A DNA stretch of 64,000 nucleotides from Chlamydiota bacterium (GCA_013288005.1 JABDCS010000007.1:1-64000); one strand, 5' to 3'; numbered from the stretch's first letter, positions 34,184 to 43,833 are shown. A program made the numbers and translations. Notes: a model not told the origin generated them from the sequence alone.

Positions 34184-35164
34184 ATGAAGAAACTTGTGAA
34201 CACTTTAAAATTATTAGGCCTATTCCTCTTCTCGTTATGCATTTACTCTTATGCACAAGCGCAAGAAATGGAGGAATCACCCTCTGCTTCTTATGGTTGC
34301 CAAAGTATGATTGCGCCTCTTGTAAAAGTGGTTGTAAAACGTCCTGATTCCGCTTTTGCTGTCGCAGATCCTCTTAAATGGCATTACACCTCCTCTCCTA
34401 ACCTCTCTGTAGCCCAAGCGGAACATGATGAATTCGTAAAAATTCTCTTAGAAAAGGGCATTGAGGTTCACTATCATGACGCTTATCTTCCCGAGTTAGC
34501 CGATTCTATTTTTGTCCATGATCCAGTAATCATAACAAAAAAAGGTGCTATTGTTTTACGGATGGGAAAAGCCTTGCGGCGCGGCGAAGAAGAAGCTATC
34601 GAAAAGAAATTGCATTCACTTGGCCTACCCACTTTTTTTAAATTGGATGGCGATGCCACCGCAGAAGGGGGAGATTTTTTATGGCTGGATGAACAAACTC
34701 TCGCCATTGGTCATAGCTTTAGAACAAATATAGAAGGAATACGCCAAGTTCGTAATGCCGTAGCAGATCTAGGAATAAAAGTAGTGGAAGTCGATCTTCC
34801 CCATGGAGATGGAGAGGCCAGTTGCTTGCACCTTCAATCTTTAATCAGCTTAGTTGATGAAAAGGTAGCGCTCGTTTTTCTTCCCTTACTGCCTGTATCT
34901 TTTGTTAAGCAACTCAAAGAATCTGGATTTCAGTTGATTGAAGTTCCTTTAATAGAATTTTTGACGATGGGATCCAATGTCTTAGCTTTATCCCCTGGAG
35001 TTTGCTTAACCACTCAAGATAATCCTATAACCAAAAAACGGCTTGAAGAGGCAGGAATCGAAGTTATTACTTACAAAGGTGATGAAATCTCATTAAAAGC
35101 AGAGGGGGGTGCCACTTGCTTAACCCGACCCTTACTCAGAAGGACTCAAAAATTAGCAAAATAA
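34184..35164 (+). CDS. Exported amidinotransferase/dimethylarginine-dimethylaminohydrolase-family enzyme
   Basis: A 326-residue protein. Residues 1-26 (KLLGLFLFSLCIYSYAQAQ) are a signal peptide. The catalytic domain is the pentein fold. ADSIFVHDPVIIT contains the substrate Asp region, and DATAEGGDFLWLDEQTLAIG the conserved E/D pair. VDLPHGDGEASCLHL holds the His, and GGATCLTRPLLRR the nucleophile Cys. DDAH-type enzymes hydrolyse methylarginines to citrulline; related ones act on arginine. The genuine substrate is unknown. Export suggests action on free guanidino compounds in the periplasm or inclusion. The ATG follows AAAGGAAA. Confidence 0.83.
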   Translation: MKKLVNTLKLLGLFLFSLCIYSYAQAQEMEESPSASYGCQSMIAPLVKVVVKRPDSAFAVADPLKWHYTSSPNLSVAQAEHDEFVKILLEKGIEVHYHDAYLPELADSIFVHDPVIITKKGAIVLRMGKALRRGEEEAIEKKLHSLGLPTFFKLDGDATAEGGDFLWLDEQTLAIGHSFRTNIEGIRQVRNAVADLGIKVVEVDLPHGDGEASCLHLQSLISLVDEKVALVFLPLLPVSFVKQLKESGFQLIEVPLIEFLTMGSNVLALSPGVCLTTQDNPITKKRLEEAGIEVITYKGDEISLKAEGGATCLTRPLLRRTQKLAK

Positions 35165-35196
35165 AAAAAGGGCACTTTCCGTAACGAAAAGTGCCC
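35163..35196 (-). terminator. Terminator for minus-strand tRNA-Leu(GAG)
   Basis: GGGCACTTT and AAAGTGCCC form a 9-bp stem with a 9-nt loop. On the minus strand it is followed by a run of seven T residues, and on the plus strand by none. It lies 42 bp beyond the 3' end of tRNA-Leu. Confidence 0.75.
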
Positions 35197-35237
35197 TGAA
35201 CAAGGACAGAAGCTAGCTGTGAAAGAGGTTTTACAAA

Positions 35238-35319
35238 TGCGAAAGGGGGGACTCGAACCCCCATGAGTCGCCTCGCTACCACCTCAAGGTAGTGCGTCTA
35301 CCAATTTCGCCACTTCCGC
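35238..35319 (-). tRNA. tRNA-Leu(GAG)
   Basis: A minus-strand class II cloverleaf with acceptor GCGGAAG/CTTTCGC (one G-U), a discriminator A and no encoded CCA. It has D loop AATTGGTAGAC, anticodon arm CTACC-TTGAGGT-GGTAG with anticodon GAG, a long variable arm, and T arm GGGGG-TTCGAGT-CCCCC. Confidence 0.96.
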
Positions 35320-35460
35320 ATGAAAATGAACCAAAATTCTAATTAAGCACCTTCTTTTGCACAAGTTAAAAAAAGAGAGGAACTCCTCTCTTTCTGTAGA
35401 CTCTAGGCCTTCATCGCAAGGATTTATGTGTAGAAGGAATGAAGTTCATCGAGCCCCTCT

Positions 35461-36675
35461 TTATTTCACAAAAAAGTGAAGGACTTTAGCGGGCAGCGAA
35501 GGATTTTGGATCAAAAGCGTCCCTACAAAGGTCGCAGGAACCGCAACTCGCGCTCCTCGGCCAAAGTTGAATAACTTATGGGAAAGGTTCAATACCATAA
35601 GCACAATCAACGCAGGGTAGCAAATCTGCAACACTGGAGCCAATAAAGAGACAATTCCTGAAAACCCGATAAAGCAGAATGCATAGGCAATGCCTAAGGT
35701 GATGACTACACCGATTCTATAATCAACCTTTTCTTTGAATATAGTTTTATGTAGAAAGTCTGAACACACAGCAGTCAAGGCGATTGTTGTTGCAATGCAA
35801 GAAACAAGAACACAGAGGCAGGTGAAAGCACCGCCTAAGGGACCAATTACTTTCCAAGCCAGGGTATTGAAGAGAACCTCTGTTTTAACACCAACTAGTT
35901 GAGGGCTGTAGTGAGCGGCTAAAAAGCTAAATCCTACATAGATGGCGCCCATGAAAAAAGCTCCAACTGCACTTGCTTTCAACATGACTTTAAAAAGTTT
36001 ACGCTCGTTCCCTAAACCAGCAAAGTGCTCGGGATGCGATCTTCTTAAAAGATCTAAAACTATAGAAGAAAAGAAGAACGCAGGCAACAAATCTAGAGTA
36101 TTATAACCCTCTTTTAACCCATGCGCAAAGGCAACACTTGAGCTCAAATCGCTAATTCCAACAGGCGGTGCATCCCAAAGCCCTTTGACAGTGATGATGG
36201 TAATCAAAAGAAGTAAAGCGGGAGCGAAGAAATACCCCAAGATCTGCATCAATCGTGTTTTTTTCACCGTACAAATAAAAATAAATACACAAGCGATGAG
36301 TCCAAATAGCCAGAGACTCGTTGAAGGAACAAGCATTTGAAAAGCAGAATAGGACAAAGTTAAGCATCGGGGCATTGCTCCAAATGGACCAATGAGCGCG
36401 AGGATACACACAATAAAAAGAAAACCCGGTAGCTTGCCAGCGCGATCAAAAAAGGAGCGTGTGTCACCATTATATAGCGACATAGCAATGACACCTGTGA
36501 AGGGGACAATCACTGCTGTGATTAACAACCCTAAAAGGGCCCAAATGTTCATGCTTTGGGCATATTGGCCAATAGCCAAGGAAAATACAATGTTACCGGC
36601 GCCAAAAAACATCTTAAACATCGTCAATCCGGTCAGCAGCGTAGTATTTTTTGCTTTGGTTTTCATAAACACCAT
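35461..36675 (-). CDS. brnQ: Branched-chain amino-acid symporter (LIVCS/BrnQ family)
   Basis: A 404-residue membrane protein with about 12 helices. TMFKMFFGAGNIVFSLAIGQ in TM1 is diagnostic of the Na+- or H+-coupled BrnQ family, and IGPFGAMPRCLTLSYSA is its TM3 marker. It imports Leu, Ile and Val in known members. The ATG at 36675 is three codons ahead of a second in-frame ATG; neither has a clear ribosome-binding site. A long folded intergenic segment lies upstream. Confidence 0.88.
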   Translation of the reverse strand: MVFMKTKAKNTTLLTGLTMFKMFFGAGNIVFSLAIGQYAQSMNIWALLGLLITAVIVPFTGVIAMSLYNGDTRSFFDRAGKLPGFLFIVCILALIGPFGAMPRCLTLSYSAFQMLVPSTSLWLFGLIACVFIFICTVKKTRLMQILGYFFAPALLLLITIITVKGLWDAPPVGISDLSSSVAFAHGLKEGYNTLDLLPAFFFSSIVLDLLRRSHPEHFAGLGNERKLFKVMLKASAVGAFFMGAIYVGFSFLAAHYSPQLVGVKTEVLFNTLAWKVIGPLGGAFTCLCVLVSCIATTIALTAVCSDFLHKTIFKEKVDYRIGVVITLGIAYAFCFIGFSGIVSLLAPVLQICYPALIVLMVLNLSHKLFNFGRGARVAVPATFVGTLLIQNPSLPAKVLHFFVK

Positions 36676-36705
36676 TCTAAATGAAATTTAGGTTGTACTC
36701 TTGAA

Positions 36706-36925
36706 GGTCGCTACCCATGAGATAGTGGATAACAGTTCCCTAATTCTAGCAGCCTTCTCAACACACTTGGTTCTTGTGTGTTACGAGAAGCGAACGGAAC
36801 TAATAGTGCGCGAAAGTGTAAAGCCCCGGAGGGCAATACCGAGTACATAACTAGACATGAAGCACGCGCACACGTTCTCTGGAAGAGAGCGCTCGCTCTG
36901 AAAAAAACGAGAATAGGTACGCGCC
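36706..36925. ncRNA. Candidate structured RNA in the 430-bp gap between brnQ and the DUF155 gene
   Basis: The gap 36676-37107 has no gene. Part of it is richer in G+C than its surroundings and folds. GG(T)CGCTACC at 36706 can pair with GGTA(C)GCGCC at 36916. Within that are three elements: a rod (AGTTCC/GGAACT at 36734-36801 with inner CTTCTC/GAGAAG and AACACAC/GTGTGTT); a perfect GTGCGCG/CGCGCAC stem (36806-36871) around a GCCC-TCCG-GGGC hairpin; and a CTCT-GGAA-AGAG hairpin near 36880. The strand is undetermined. On the minus strand it would be the leader of brnQ. It could be a stand-alone RNA or a cis-regulator. Confidence 0.45.
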
Positions 36926-37107
36926 TGAAAATTCATAATTCGTAAAAATAATTTTATTAAAGTATAAAGAAGGAGCTCGATTAATGCAATGAATAATCTT
37001 GAGGACATCTCTTCGGAAGGCCGGCTGACAAAGCTCGCCGAGAATTGTTTTTTGCAAACTATGTTTTTAATCGGCACTTCAGTATTCTCACCCTTCTAGG
37101 GGTAACT

Positions 37108-37899
37108 ATGCGTTGCACAGGTTTTTGCACAGCCAATTCTTACGATATCGCCGGGTTGTTTCAATCAATGGGGCCGCGAGGTGCTGTACAATTGCACCGA
37201 GAAGCCCTTCATTTTCAACTTCGTGAAGACAAACGAACACGAGGTGATATTTTTTATTTTTCTTATGGAGCAGTCGTTTTTTGGGGTTTTGCTGCGAATG
37301 AAGAAAAAGAATTTTTACACGATTTAAAAAAATTTGAACGCGATCCTGCTCTCCATACCGAAGATGAATTTACCTATATCTATGGCGATGGGATGAAGAT
37401 CGAGGACGATGAAATTTGTCTTCCTAATAAAAGCAGCTTAAGTAAGTTCTCTATTTCTCATGGAATTGCTCAATCCGTAAAATTGACAATTTTTGAGGAA
37501 AGCATTCAAAAAACTTTTGACAATACTAAGCGCATCCCGGTCGAACTTTCCGAGCGTGGCAATATCTCCCTATCGCGTAAAGAAATTTCTCAGCAAATGG
37601 GGCAAATCTTTCTCGAGCGTAATTACGTCAACCTCCACACAGAAATGCTCGATACGCCCGAATTCTTTTGGGAGCACCCTGAACTAGAGCCCTTTTACCG
37701 AAGAACGGCACATTATTTAGATATCACCAAACGAGCAGAGGCCTTAAATCGACGACTAAACGTTATTCATGAATTATTTGAAATCTTACGAAATGAGCTT
37801 AACCATCAATATTCTTCGCGTTTAGAATGGACAATTATCATTCTGATTGTCATCGAGGTTCTCCTCTCTTTAGTAAGCGATATCTTTCACCTCATTTAA
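37108..37899 (+). CDS. RMD1/DUF155-family membrane-anchored protein
   Basis: A 263-residue protein starting at the ATG at 37108, preceded by AGGGGT; the in-frame TTG at 37045 is rejected. GDIFYFSYGAVVFWGFAANE is the DUF155 (RMD1/YagE) signature. EHPELEPFYRRTAHYLDITK followed by RAEALNRRLNVIHELFEILR and a C-terminal hydrophobic helix (WTIIILIVIEVLLSLVSDIF) are also typical. Yeast and human relatives are mitochondrial inner-membrane proteins; bacterial function is unknown. It sits just upstream of yidD. Confidence 0.82.
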   Translation: MRCTGFCTANSYDIAGLFQSMGPRGAVQLHREALHFQLREDKRTRGDIFYFSYGAVVFWGFAANEEKEFLHDLKKFERDPALHTEDEFTYIYGDGMKIEDDEICLPNKSSLSKFSISHGIAQSVKLTIFEESIQKTFDNTKRIPVELSERGNISLSRKEISQQMGQIFLERNYVNLHTEMLDTPEFFWEHPELEPFYRRTAHYLDITKRAEALNRRLNVIHELFEILRNELNHQYSSRLEWTIIILIVIEVLLSLVSDIFHLI

Positions 37900-37914
37900 A
37901 GCCCCTCTCATATT

Positions 37915-38157
37915 TTGAAAGCTATCCTGATTTTTTTTCTTAGTCTGCCCATTCGACTTTATCAATATACGATTAGCCCCCTTATTGGTAATTGCTGCCG
38001 ATTCTATCCTAGCTGCTCGAATTACGCTCTTGAGGCTCTACAAAAACATGGCTGTAAAGGGGCATGGATGACAATGAAACGCATTTGTAAATGCCATCCT
38101 TTTCATCCCGGAGGAGTGGATCTTGTCCCAGAATCTAAGACGGTGCATAAAAAATAA
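37915..38157 (+). CDS. yidD: Membrane protein insertion efficiency factor YidD
   Basis: An 80-residue protein. [20 protein letters not shown] followed by [18 protein letters not shown] and [10 protein letters not shown] is the full UPF0161/YidD signature with its conserved Cys residues. It assists YidC-dependent insertion of inner-membrane proteins. The frame begins at a TTG (37915) and gives the expected N-terminal amphipathic helix. It starts 15 bp after the DUF155 gene. Confidence 0.92.
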   Translation: MKAILIFFLSLPIRLYQYTISPLIGNCCRFYPSCSNYALEALQKHGCKGAWMTMKRICKCHPFHPGGVDLVPESKTVHKK

Positions 38158-38258
38158 ATATATCCCATCTTCGCTTCTCCAGATTAAAATCTTTAAGAGA
38201 GTGTGCAAAAAGTAATATTTGACGATTTCATAGGGTTTCCAGAAGTTTCTGAGACGAC

Positions 38259-39545
38259 TTATTCGGGAATTTCTAGCTGCTTGCCTGGGCGGAGCTTTTC
38301 AGATTCTAGGTGATTGATTTTCATAATCGCTTCGACTTCAACGCGGTGTTTGCGTGCAATTTTCCATAAGCTATCCCCTTCTTGGACCGTGTAAGAACGC
38401 TTCTTTTTCTTACTTTCTGCAGAAGAAACAGGGGTCACAAGGGCCGGAGGAAGGATAGGAATGGTGGATAGGGATTCGATTTGAAAAAATTCGGGGCAAA
38501 AGCGACGAACTGCTGCAATATGGTCATAGGGCTCTGGCATCTTTTCTTTTTCGGCAAGATAGAGCTTACTCGCTGCACATCGATAGACCCTGTCACTACG
38601 CGTGCTGCAAAGTATAGCCTTCGCTAAAGCAATGGCACGAGGATCATCTTTTCCTTCTTCTAAAAGCATCATAATATGTTCGTCTTGTAAGCGCCGGACA
38701 GCAAAATCTGCATCATGGGATAAAAAGATTCTTGCGGCTGTTTTGGCATGCACATCCAGATACTCTAGAAGAAGCGCTCGAAGACGATCGATCGAAAAAT
38801 CTTGCGCATATTTTTGAACTGCAGCAAAACGCTCTAACAAAGACCAGTTACCTTCACAAACAAATTGCACAATCTCCTCTTTAGATAGATTGCATCCGGT
38901 ACGCGTAAGGAGTGTAGTAACGGCAAGGAATTCGGATGAGAGGCAAAATGTATTCAACAAGCTCTTATCTATTGTCTCTATGGTGTGAGACCCCATTAAA
39001 GATCTCTTCACCTCAAAATATAGGCCCTGATTGGTCAAAGGCCATCGTTCGGTCTTAGCATAATTCATGATCGCTTGAAATTGTTCCTCACTCAAACCAG
39101 GAAACATCGTAAGATCAATTTGCTCTGCATGACGGTAAGGACTTAACAGGATCTTTCTTGCAGAAAATGTAATTCCCCCTAACGCCCGTTCAAGATTAAA
39201 GTGATGGAAGGCTACAAGAACAGCTAAGGCCAGATCGCGTTTTGCATAACCATCCTCCACATATTGGCCGTTTTCTAAAAGAAGAACCAGATCATGAAAA
39301 CTCTTCTCGCAATAGGTGCGTAGGACCTCTGCATTTGTAGATGTATCCAGCTTTTTTTCCGAAAATTGTCTTTCTGAAACTTGACTGAAAGGGACACTTT
39401 CGTTCCTCTTATCTCGTAAAAGGAAATAACTAAATGTTGCAAGCAGAGCCACATTTAAGGTGCCACTCAACACAAGAAGCTGAGTTAAAAAGCGAGCTCG
39501 CTTAGACCAAGGGTTAATGGAAGAATGGGAATCTTTTTGCTCCAT
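38259..39545 (-). CDS. Membrane-anchored LysM-domain protein
   Basis: A 428-residue protein. One N-terminal membrane helix (LTQLLVLSGTLNVALLATFS) is followed by about 300 helical residues without a recognised domain. The C-terminal LysM (RSYTVQEGDSLWKIARKHRV followed by EVEAIMKINHLESEKLRPGK) binds GlcNAc-containing glycans. It is placed divergently before pheT, as in Chlamydia, where a LysM protein precedes pheT. A role in peptidoglycan binding at the division septum is plausible but inferred. Confidence 0.82.
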   Translation of the reverse strand: MEQKDSHSSINPWSKRARFLTQLLVLSGTLNVALLATFSYFLLRDKRNESVPFSQVSERQFSEKKLDTSTNAEVLRTYCEKSFHDLVLLLENGQYVEDGYAKRDLALAVLVAFHHFNLERALGGITFSARKILLSPYRHAEQIDLTMFPGLSEEQFQAIMNYAKTERWPLTNQGLYFEVKRSLMGSHTIETIDKSLLNTFCLSSEFLAVTTLLTRTGCNLSKEEIVQFVCEGNWSLLERFAAVQKYAQDFSIDRLRALLLEYLDVHAKTAARIFLSHDADFAVRRLQDEHIMMLLEEGKDDPRAIALAKAILCSTRSDRVYRCAASKLYLAEKEKMPEPYDHIAAVRRFCPEFFQIESLSTIPILPPALVTPVSSAESKKKKRSYTVQEGDSLWKIARKHRVEVEAIMKINHLESEKLRPGKQLEIPE

Positions 39546-39798
39546 GCGAAGGACTCACTGTGAGGAATATTGTAATATAATTTTTAGAACGTCCATTACA
39601 GAGGTGTTCTGAAAATAAGTTCTACCGGTTTTATCGATTTTTTTATTCTTTTTTTGTCTTCAATTGTTGGGAAACAATATCGATTGAAGGTATATTAGCA
39701 GCGCGATTTGAATAGCGACTCAAAAATCCTCATAGAGCCTTTACTCATGCTTAAGTCTCTCAAATCCCCCAATTTTTTTTAATGCGATAGGTTTCAGG

Positions 39799-42273
39799 AT
39801 GAAAGTTCCTTTTTTTTGGCTAAAAGAATACATCTCTTTTTCCCTCAATGTTGAAGAAGTTGCCCATATCTTGACCTTACTTGGTTTAGAGGTAGAAGGC
39901 ATTGACTCCCCGACCTATACATTTTCTGATGTTGTCGTAGGAGAAATTCTTACGAGTGCCAAACATCCTCATGCCGATCGTTTACAAGTAGCAACGGTCA
40001 CAGATGGTCAAGAGACCTTTCAAATTGTCTGTGGAGCACCAAACTGCCGAGCCGGTTTAAAAACTGCCTTCGCCAAAATTGGGGCGAAACTTCAAGACCC
40101 ATCTGGGAAAAATTTTACCATTAAGAAATCCAAGCTCCGCGAAGTCGAATCTTTTGGCATGTTATGTTCGACAGAAGAATTAGGACTTTCCCAAGCAGAG
40201 GGAATTTTAGAATTACCCTCCGACGCTCCTGTAGGTGCACCCCTAGCCTCGATTCTCAGTGAGCCCATTTTAGAAATATCGATTACACCTAATCTTGGCC
40301 ATTGCCTCTGTATGTTAGGAATTGCACGCGAATTATCCGCCTATATGAAAATTCCTATTCGCATTCCCAAGGGGCACGTCCAAGAGAATCCCGAAACTAC
40401 GATCAATAGTGTACTCGAGGTGGATTTAGAAGCCCCAAATGCCTGCACGCGATATGCATGTCGTTATCTTTCAAATATTGAAGTAGGACCTTCACCCAGC
40501 TGGCTGAAAAAAAAGTTAGAAGCAGCCGGCATGAAAAGCATCAACAATATCGTCGATATTGGAAATTTCGTCATGTTAGAGATGGGACAGCCTTTGCACA
40601 TGTTTGATGCAGCCAAGATACATGGAAAAAAACTCATCATTAGCCAAGCTGTCCACGAAGGGGAATTTACGATTTTAGATGGCTCTACATGCAAATATCC
40701 CACGTCTGCGCTTCTTATTAATGATACTCAGGGCCCCCTTGCACTTGCTGGGATAATGGGTGGTTTAAATAGTGGTATTACAAACACCACAAAAGAGATT
40801 GTGATTGAAGCCGCTGCTTTTAATCCTTCTACCATTCGAATGGCAAGCAAACAAACAGGATTACGTTCGGAGTCCTCCTACCGTTTTGAAAGGGGAATAG
40901 ACCGGGGCGGCGTTGTCCATGCTCTTGAAAGAGCTGTAGAACTCGTGTGCGAAATCGCAGGAGGAATCGCAGCAAAGGGATTGATCGATAGATGTCCCAA
41001 GAGTATTCATCCCACAATGATCCCTTGTCGTATAGCTCGTGTTAATTCTTTGCTCGGCCTCAACTTAAGTCAAAACGAAATCCGTGAGCTTTTTATTCGT
41101 CTTGGAATGACTATTGATGTTGAAAATAGCGAAGTCTTAGCGGTTACTATTCCAACCTATAGAAATGACTTACGTACAGAAGTCGATCTAATAGAAGAAG
41201 TGGCGCGTCTATATGGTTACAATAATATTCCCAAGCCTACAGTACGCCACATCTCAGCTACATTTCCTGATGCTCCACTCTACACATTTGAAATGTCGTT
41301 TCGCAAAATATTACTCCGTGAAGGCCTACAAGAATGCCTAACTTGCGATTTAATCAGTCCTTCCCAAGCCGCTCTTACTGAAAAACAAGGTATGGATCCT
41401 GGCGCGTTAATCCATGTGCTTCAACCAAGTTCAGCTGAACAATCGATTTTACGCCCTTCACTGTTACCCGGTCTCCTACAAGTTGTAAAACATAACCAAG
41501 ACCAGGGAATTAGTGATATTGCGGCTTATGAAGTTGGAAAAATCCACTTCCAAGAAATCGAAAAAACCGACCATCCTCTTTTTTGGTCCCAGCTCTCATC
41601 GCTCCAAAAAAAAACAAGAACTACGAACACATCGTTAAATAAATTCCACGAACAACTGATGGCAGCTATTATTCTTACAGGGAATGATGTCCCTCACCAT
41701 TTCGATTCTGCGCCTTCAACTTGGGACTTCTTTGACCTTAAAGGCATAGTTGAAAATCTTTGCGAACATCAACATCTACCAGAATTGAAATTTTTGCCTT
41801 GTCACCACGCTATTTTTCACCCATTTCGCCAAGCTCTTGTTTCCGTAAATGGGGAAACAGTTGGTATTTTAGGAGAACTCCATCCAGAAATCTTGCGTAG
41901 TCATGGAATTAAGCAAAATGTTCTCTTCGCTGAAATCAATTTGTCCGATCTTCACCCGATGAAAAAGCATCTTCTACAAATTAAAGAGCTTCCTTCATTT
42001 CCTGGAACCGAACGAGATTGGACAATCACGATAAGCGACCGTATGCCCATCGCCACTCTTGTCGAGGCCATTAAAAGTTCTGCATCACCTTTGTTATGTC
42101 ACTTTCTTCTTTTAGGAATTTATAAGGGCGAGCAGTTAGGTCCGGATCGAAAAAATGCGACAATTCGTTTTTTTTATCGCGATCCTCAGCAGACGATTTC
42201 TTTAGAAACCGTCGAGAAAGAACATGCACAGGTCATGCAACGTGTAGCACAAAAAATCCATGATCACTTATAG
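39799..42273 (+). CDS. pheT: Phenylalanine-tRNA ligase beta subunit
   Basis: An 824-residue protein of normal length. MKVPFFWLKEYI is the typical start. Residues about 40-150 are the tRNA-binding OB domain (ADRLQVATVTDG). The B3/B4 editing domain follows (LGHCLCMLGIARELSAYMK, then MVL-type HMFDAAKIHG and GIMGGLNSGITNTTKEIVIE). The B5 domain comes next (RVNSLLGLNLSQNEIRELFI). The catalytic-like core and a C-terminal FDX-ACB anticodon domain (LPSFPGTERDWTITISDRMP) complete it. It pairs with PheS, which is not in the window. Confidence 0.97.
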   Translation: MKVPFFWLKEYISFSLNVEEVAHILTLLGLEVEGIDSPTYTFSDVVVGEILTSAKHPHADRLQVATVTDGQETFQIVCGAPNCRAGLKTAFAKIGAKLQDPSGKNFTIKKSKLREVESFGMLCSTEELGLSQAEGILELPSDAPVGAPLASILSEPILEISITPNLGHCLCMLGIARELSAYMKIPIRIPKGHVQENPETTINSVLEVDLEAPNACTRYACRYLSNIEVGPSPSWLKKKLEAAGMKSINNIVDIGNFVMLEMGQPLHMFDAAKIHGKKLIISQAVHEGEFTILDGSTCKYPTSALLINDTQGPLALAGIMGGLNSGITNTTKEIVIEAAAFNPSTIRMASKQTGLRSESSYRFERGIDRGGVVHALERAVELVCEIAGGIAAKGLIDRCPKSIHPTMIPCRIARVNSLLGLNLSQNEIRELFIRLGMTIDVENSEVLAVTIPTYRNDLRTEVDLIEEVARLYGYNNIPKPTVRHISATFPDAPLYTFEMSFRKILLREGLQECLTCDLISPSQAALTEKQGMDPGALIHVLQPSSAEQSILRPSLLPGLLQVVKHNQDQGISDIAAYEVGKIHFQEIEKTDHPLFWSQLSSLQKKTRTTNTSLNKFHEQLMAAIILTGNDVPHHFDSAPSTWDFFDLKGIVENLCEHQHLPELKFLPCHHAIFHPFRQALVSVNGETVGILGELHPEILRSHGIKQNVLFAEINLSDLHPMKKHLLQIKELPSFPGTERDWTITISDRMPIATLVEAIKSSASPLLCHFLLLGIYKGEQLGPDRKNATIRFFYRDPQQTISLETVEKEHAQVMQRVAQKIHDHL

Positions 42274-42302
42274 TGCATAACGCATGAACGAATAGGCAGA
42301 AT

Positions 42303-43304
42303 ATGAAGCTACCAACTTCTTTCCTTTGCGTCGCAACACTGGCGCTTTTTTCAAGCTGCCAAAATAGTAAGGACGAAAACCCAGTCGTTTCCAAACGTTA
42401 TGTTCATAAATATGGATACGCCGTTTCTCAAGACGAATGGGAATCACACAACTATCCCGGACAAGTTGTTACCACACTACGAGATGGTGTGACTATAACG
42501 ACAACTTATGAACATGGGATTTTGCATGGCCCCTGCACCTATACCTACCCACACAGTCAGACTATTGAAACATACTTTCTCTATAATACTGGCAATCTCG
42601 TAAAAGAAATCAAATACGATCGTCATGGGATGCCAATGCGCGAAGAGACGCGTTTATCCTCGACTCGTTATAGTGTGACTACATGGTATGCAACAGGCAG
42701 CCCATTAAGTATTGAAGAATATGCAAGCGAAGAGCTTGTGGAAGGTCAATACTTTACTGTTAATAATGAGATGGAAGCTCGCATTGATAAAGGCAATGGA
42801 AAACGCATTGTCCGCGATCAAAATGGATTGCTTCTTTCACGTGATGTCTTTGAAAAAGGCTATCTCACTAAACGAGAGTCTTTTTATTCTAATGGCGCAC
42901 CTGAGAGCATCTCCTATTACGCTAATAACCAGCTCATCGGTGAGAGACGAAAGTTTTCTTATGAGGGTGAACCGATTGCCATTGAAGAATGGAAAAACGG
43001 CAAATTACATGGCTTAGCGTCCTATTTTCACAATGGTGTTAAAACCAGTGAAATTCTCTACTTAGATGGAGAAAAAAACGGCATGGAACGCCATTACGTG
43101 GATGGAGAAATCATATCTCAAGAAATCGCTTGGGAAAATGATAAACGCCATGGACCAAGTGTTTACTATGTCGATGGTCATACGAAATCAGAATGGTTCT
43201 ACGATGGAACCCCTGTTTCAAGACGCCGTTTTGAAGAACTTGACCGCCTCGACGAGATAATTTCTCATGTGGCACCGGATTCTGCTCTTGGCCATACACG
43301 CTAA
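42303..43304 (+). CDS. MORN-repeat lipoprotein
   Basis: A 333-residue protein with a lipoprotein signal (LPTSFLCVATLALFSSCQNS; Cys near residue 19). MORN_2-type hairpins follow throughout, for example GILHGPCTYTYPHSQ, GKLHGLASYFHNG, GEKNGMERHYVDG and KRHGPSVYYVDG. In Chlamydia a homologous gene also lies between pheT and ogt. Its function is unknown. The repeat sheet is probably displayed at the periplasmic face of a membrane. Confidence 0.85.
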   Translation: MKLPTSFLCVATLALFSSCQNSKDENPVVSKRYVHKYGYAVSQDEWESHNYPGQVVTTLRDGVTITTTYEHGILHGPCTYTYPHSQTIETYFLYNTGNLVKEIKYDRHGMPMREETRLSSTRYSVTTWYATGSPLSIEEYASEELVEGQYFTVNNEMEARIDKGNGKRIVRDQNGLLLSRDVFEKGYLTKRESFYSNGAPESISYYANNQLIGERRKFSYEGEPIAIEEWKNGKLHGLASYFHNGVKTSEILYLDGEKNGMERHYVDGEIISQEIAWENDKRHGPSVYYVDGHTKSEWFYDGTPVSRRRFEELDRLDEIISHVAPDSALGHTR

Positions 43305-43317
43305 CGATTTAAGCCCC

Positions 43318-43806
43318 ATGATAGCTAAAGATGGGGCTTTTCAAATTGCAAAATCACCTGGAATACTCTGCACAATCACAGCAACACCTACTGGCCTGCG
43401 CAAAATCGATCTCCAACTCAGTTCATCGTTTTGTTGTATCTTATCTACCCCTTATTTTGAGAAAGAGATCTTGTCTTGGCTTGTTGATTATAGTAGGGGT
43501 CATCCCTCTTCGCCCACTAACCTGCCTTTCGACTTAGGGGTCTTATCGCCTTTTCAGAAATCTGTTCTTCAAGAAATGCAAAATCTAGCCTACGGCACAA
43601 CCGTGAGTTATAAAGATTTAGCTAAATGCATCGGCTGCCCTCAAGGAGCAAGAGCCATAGGAAACGCCTGCAATAAAAATCCTCTTCCTTTAGTCATTCC
43701 ATGCCACCGCATCATAGCCTCCGACGGTACAATTGGAGGGTTTGGATATGGAATCGAAATGAAAACTCGTCTTTTAAATTTCGAAAACTCATCTTTATAC
43801 GATTAA
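43318..43806 (+). CDS. ogt: Methylated-DNA-protein cysteine S-methyltransferase
   Basis: A 162-residue protein from the ATG at 43318; an ATG at 43267 lies inside the preceding gene. The C-terminal domain shows LSPFQKSVLQEMQNLAYGTT, the DNA-binding HTH (ARAIGNACNKNPLPLVIP), and CHRIIASDG with the acceptor Cys of PCHR. It removes O6-methylguanine in a suicidal reaction. The N-terminal part is short and has no Ada-type regulatory domain. Confidence 0.92.
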   Translation: MIAKDGAFQIAKSPGILCTITATPTGLRKIDLQLSSSFCCILSTPYFEKEILSWLVDYSRGHPSSPTNLPFDLGVLSPFQKSVLQEMQNLAYGTTVSYKDLAKCIGCPQGARAIGNACNKNPLPLVIPCHRIIASDGTIGGFGYGIEMKTRLLNFENSSLYD

Positions 43807-43833
43807 GGCCTTGCCAAAATCATACTCTTAAAG

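Noticed and set aside
36706..36925. RNase P RNA, tmRNA or SRP RNA
   Set aside because: I looked for the conserved RNase P core, the tmRNA tag frame and the SRP helix 8 motif and found none. A GGAA loop occurs but without the SRP flanks.
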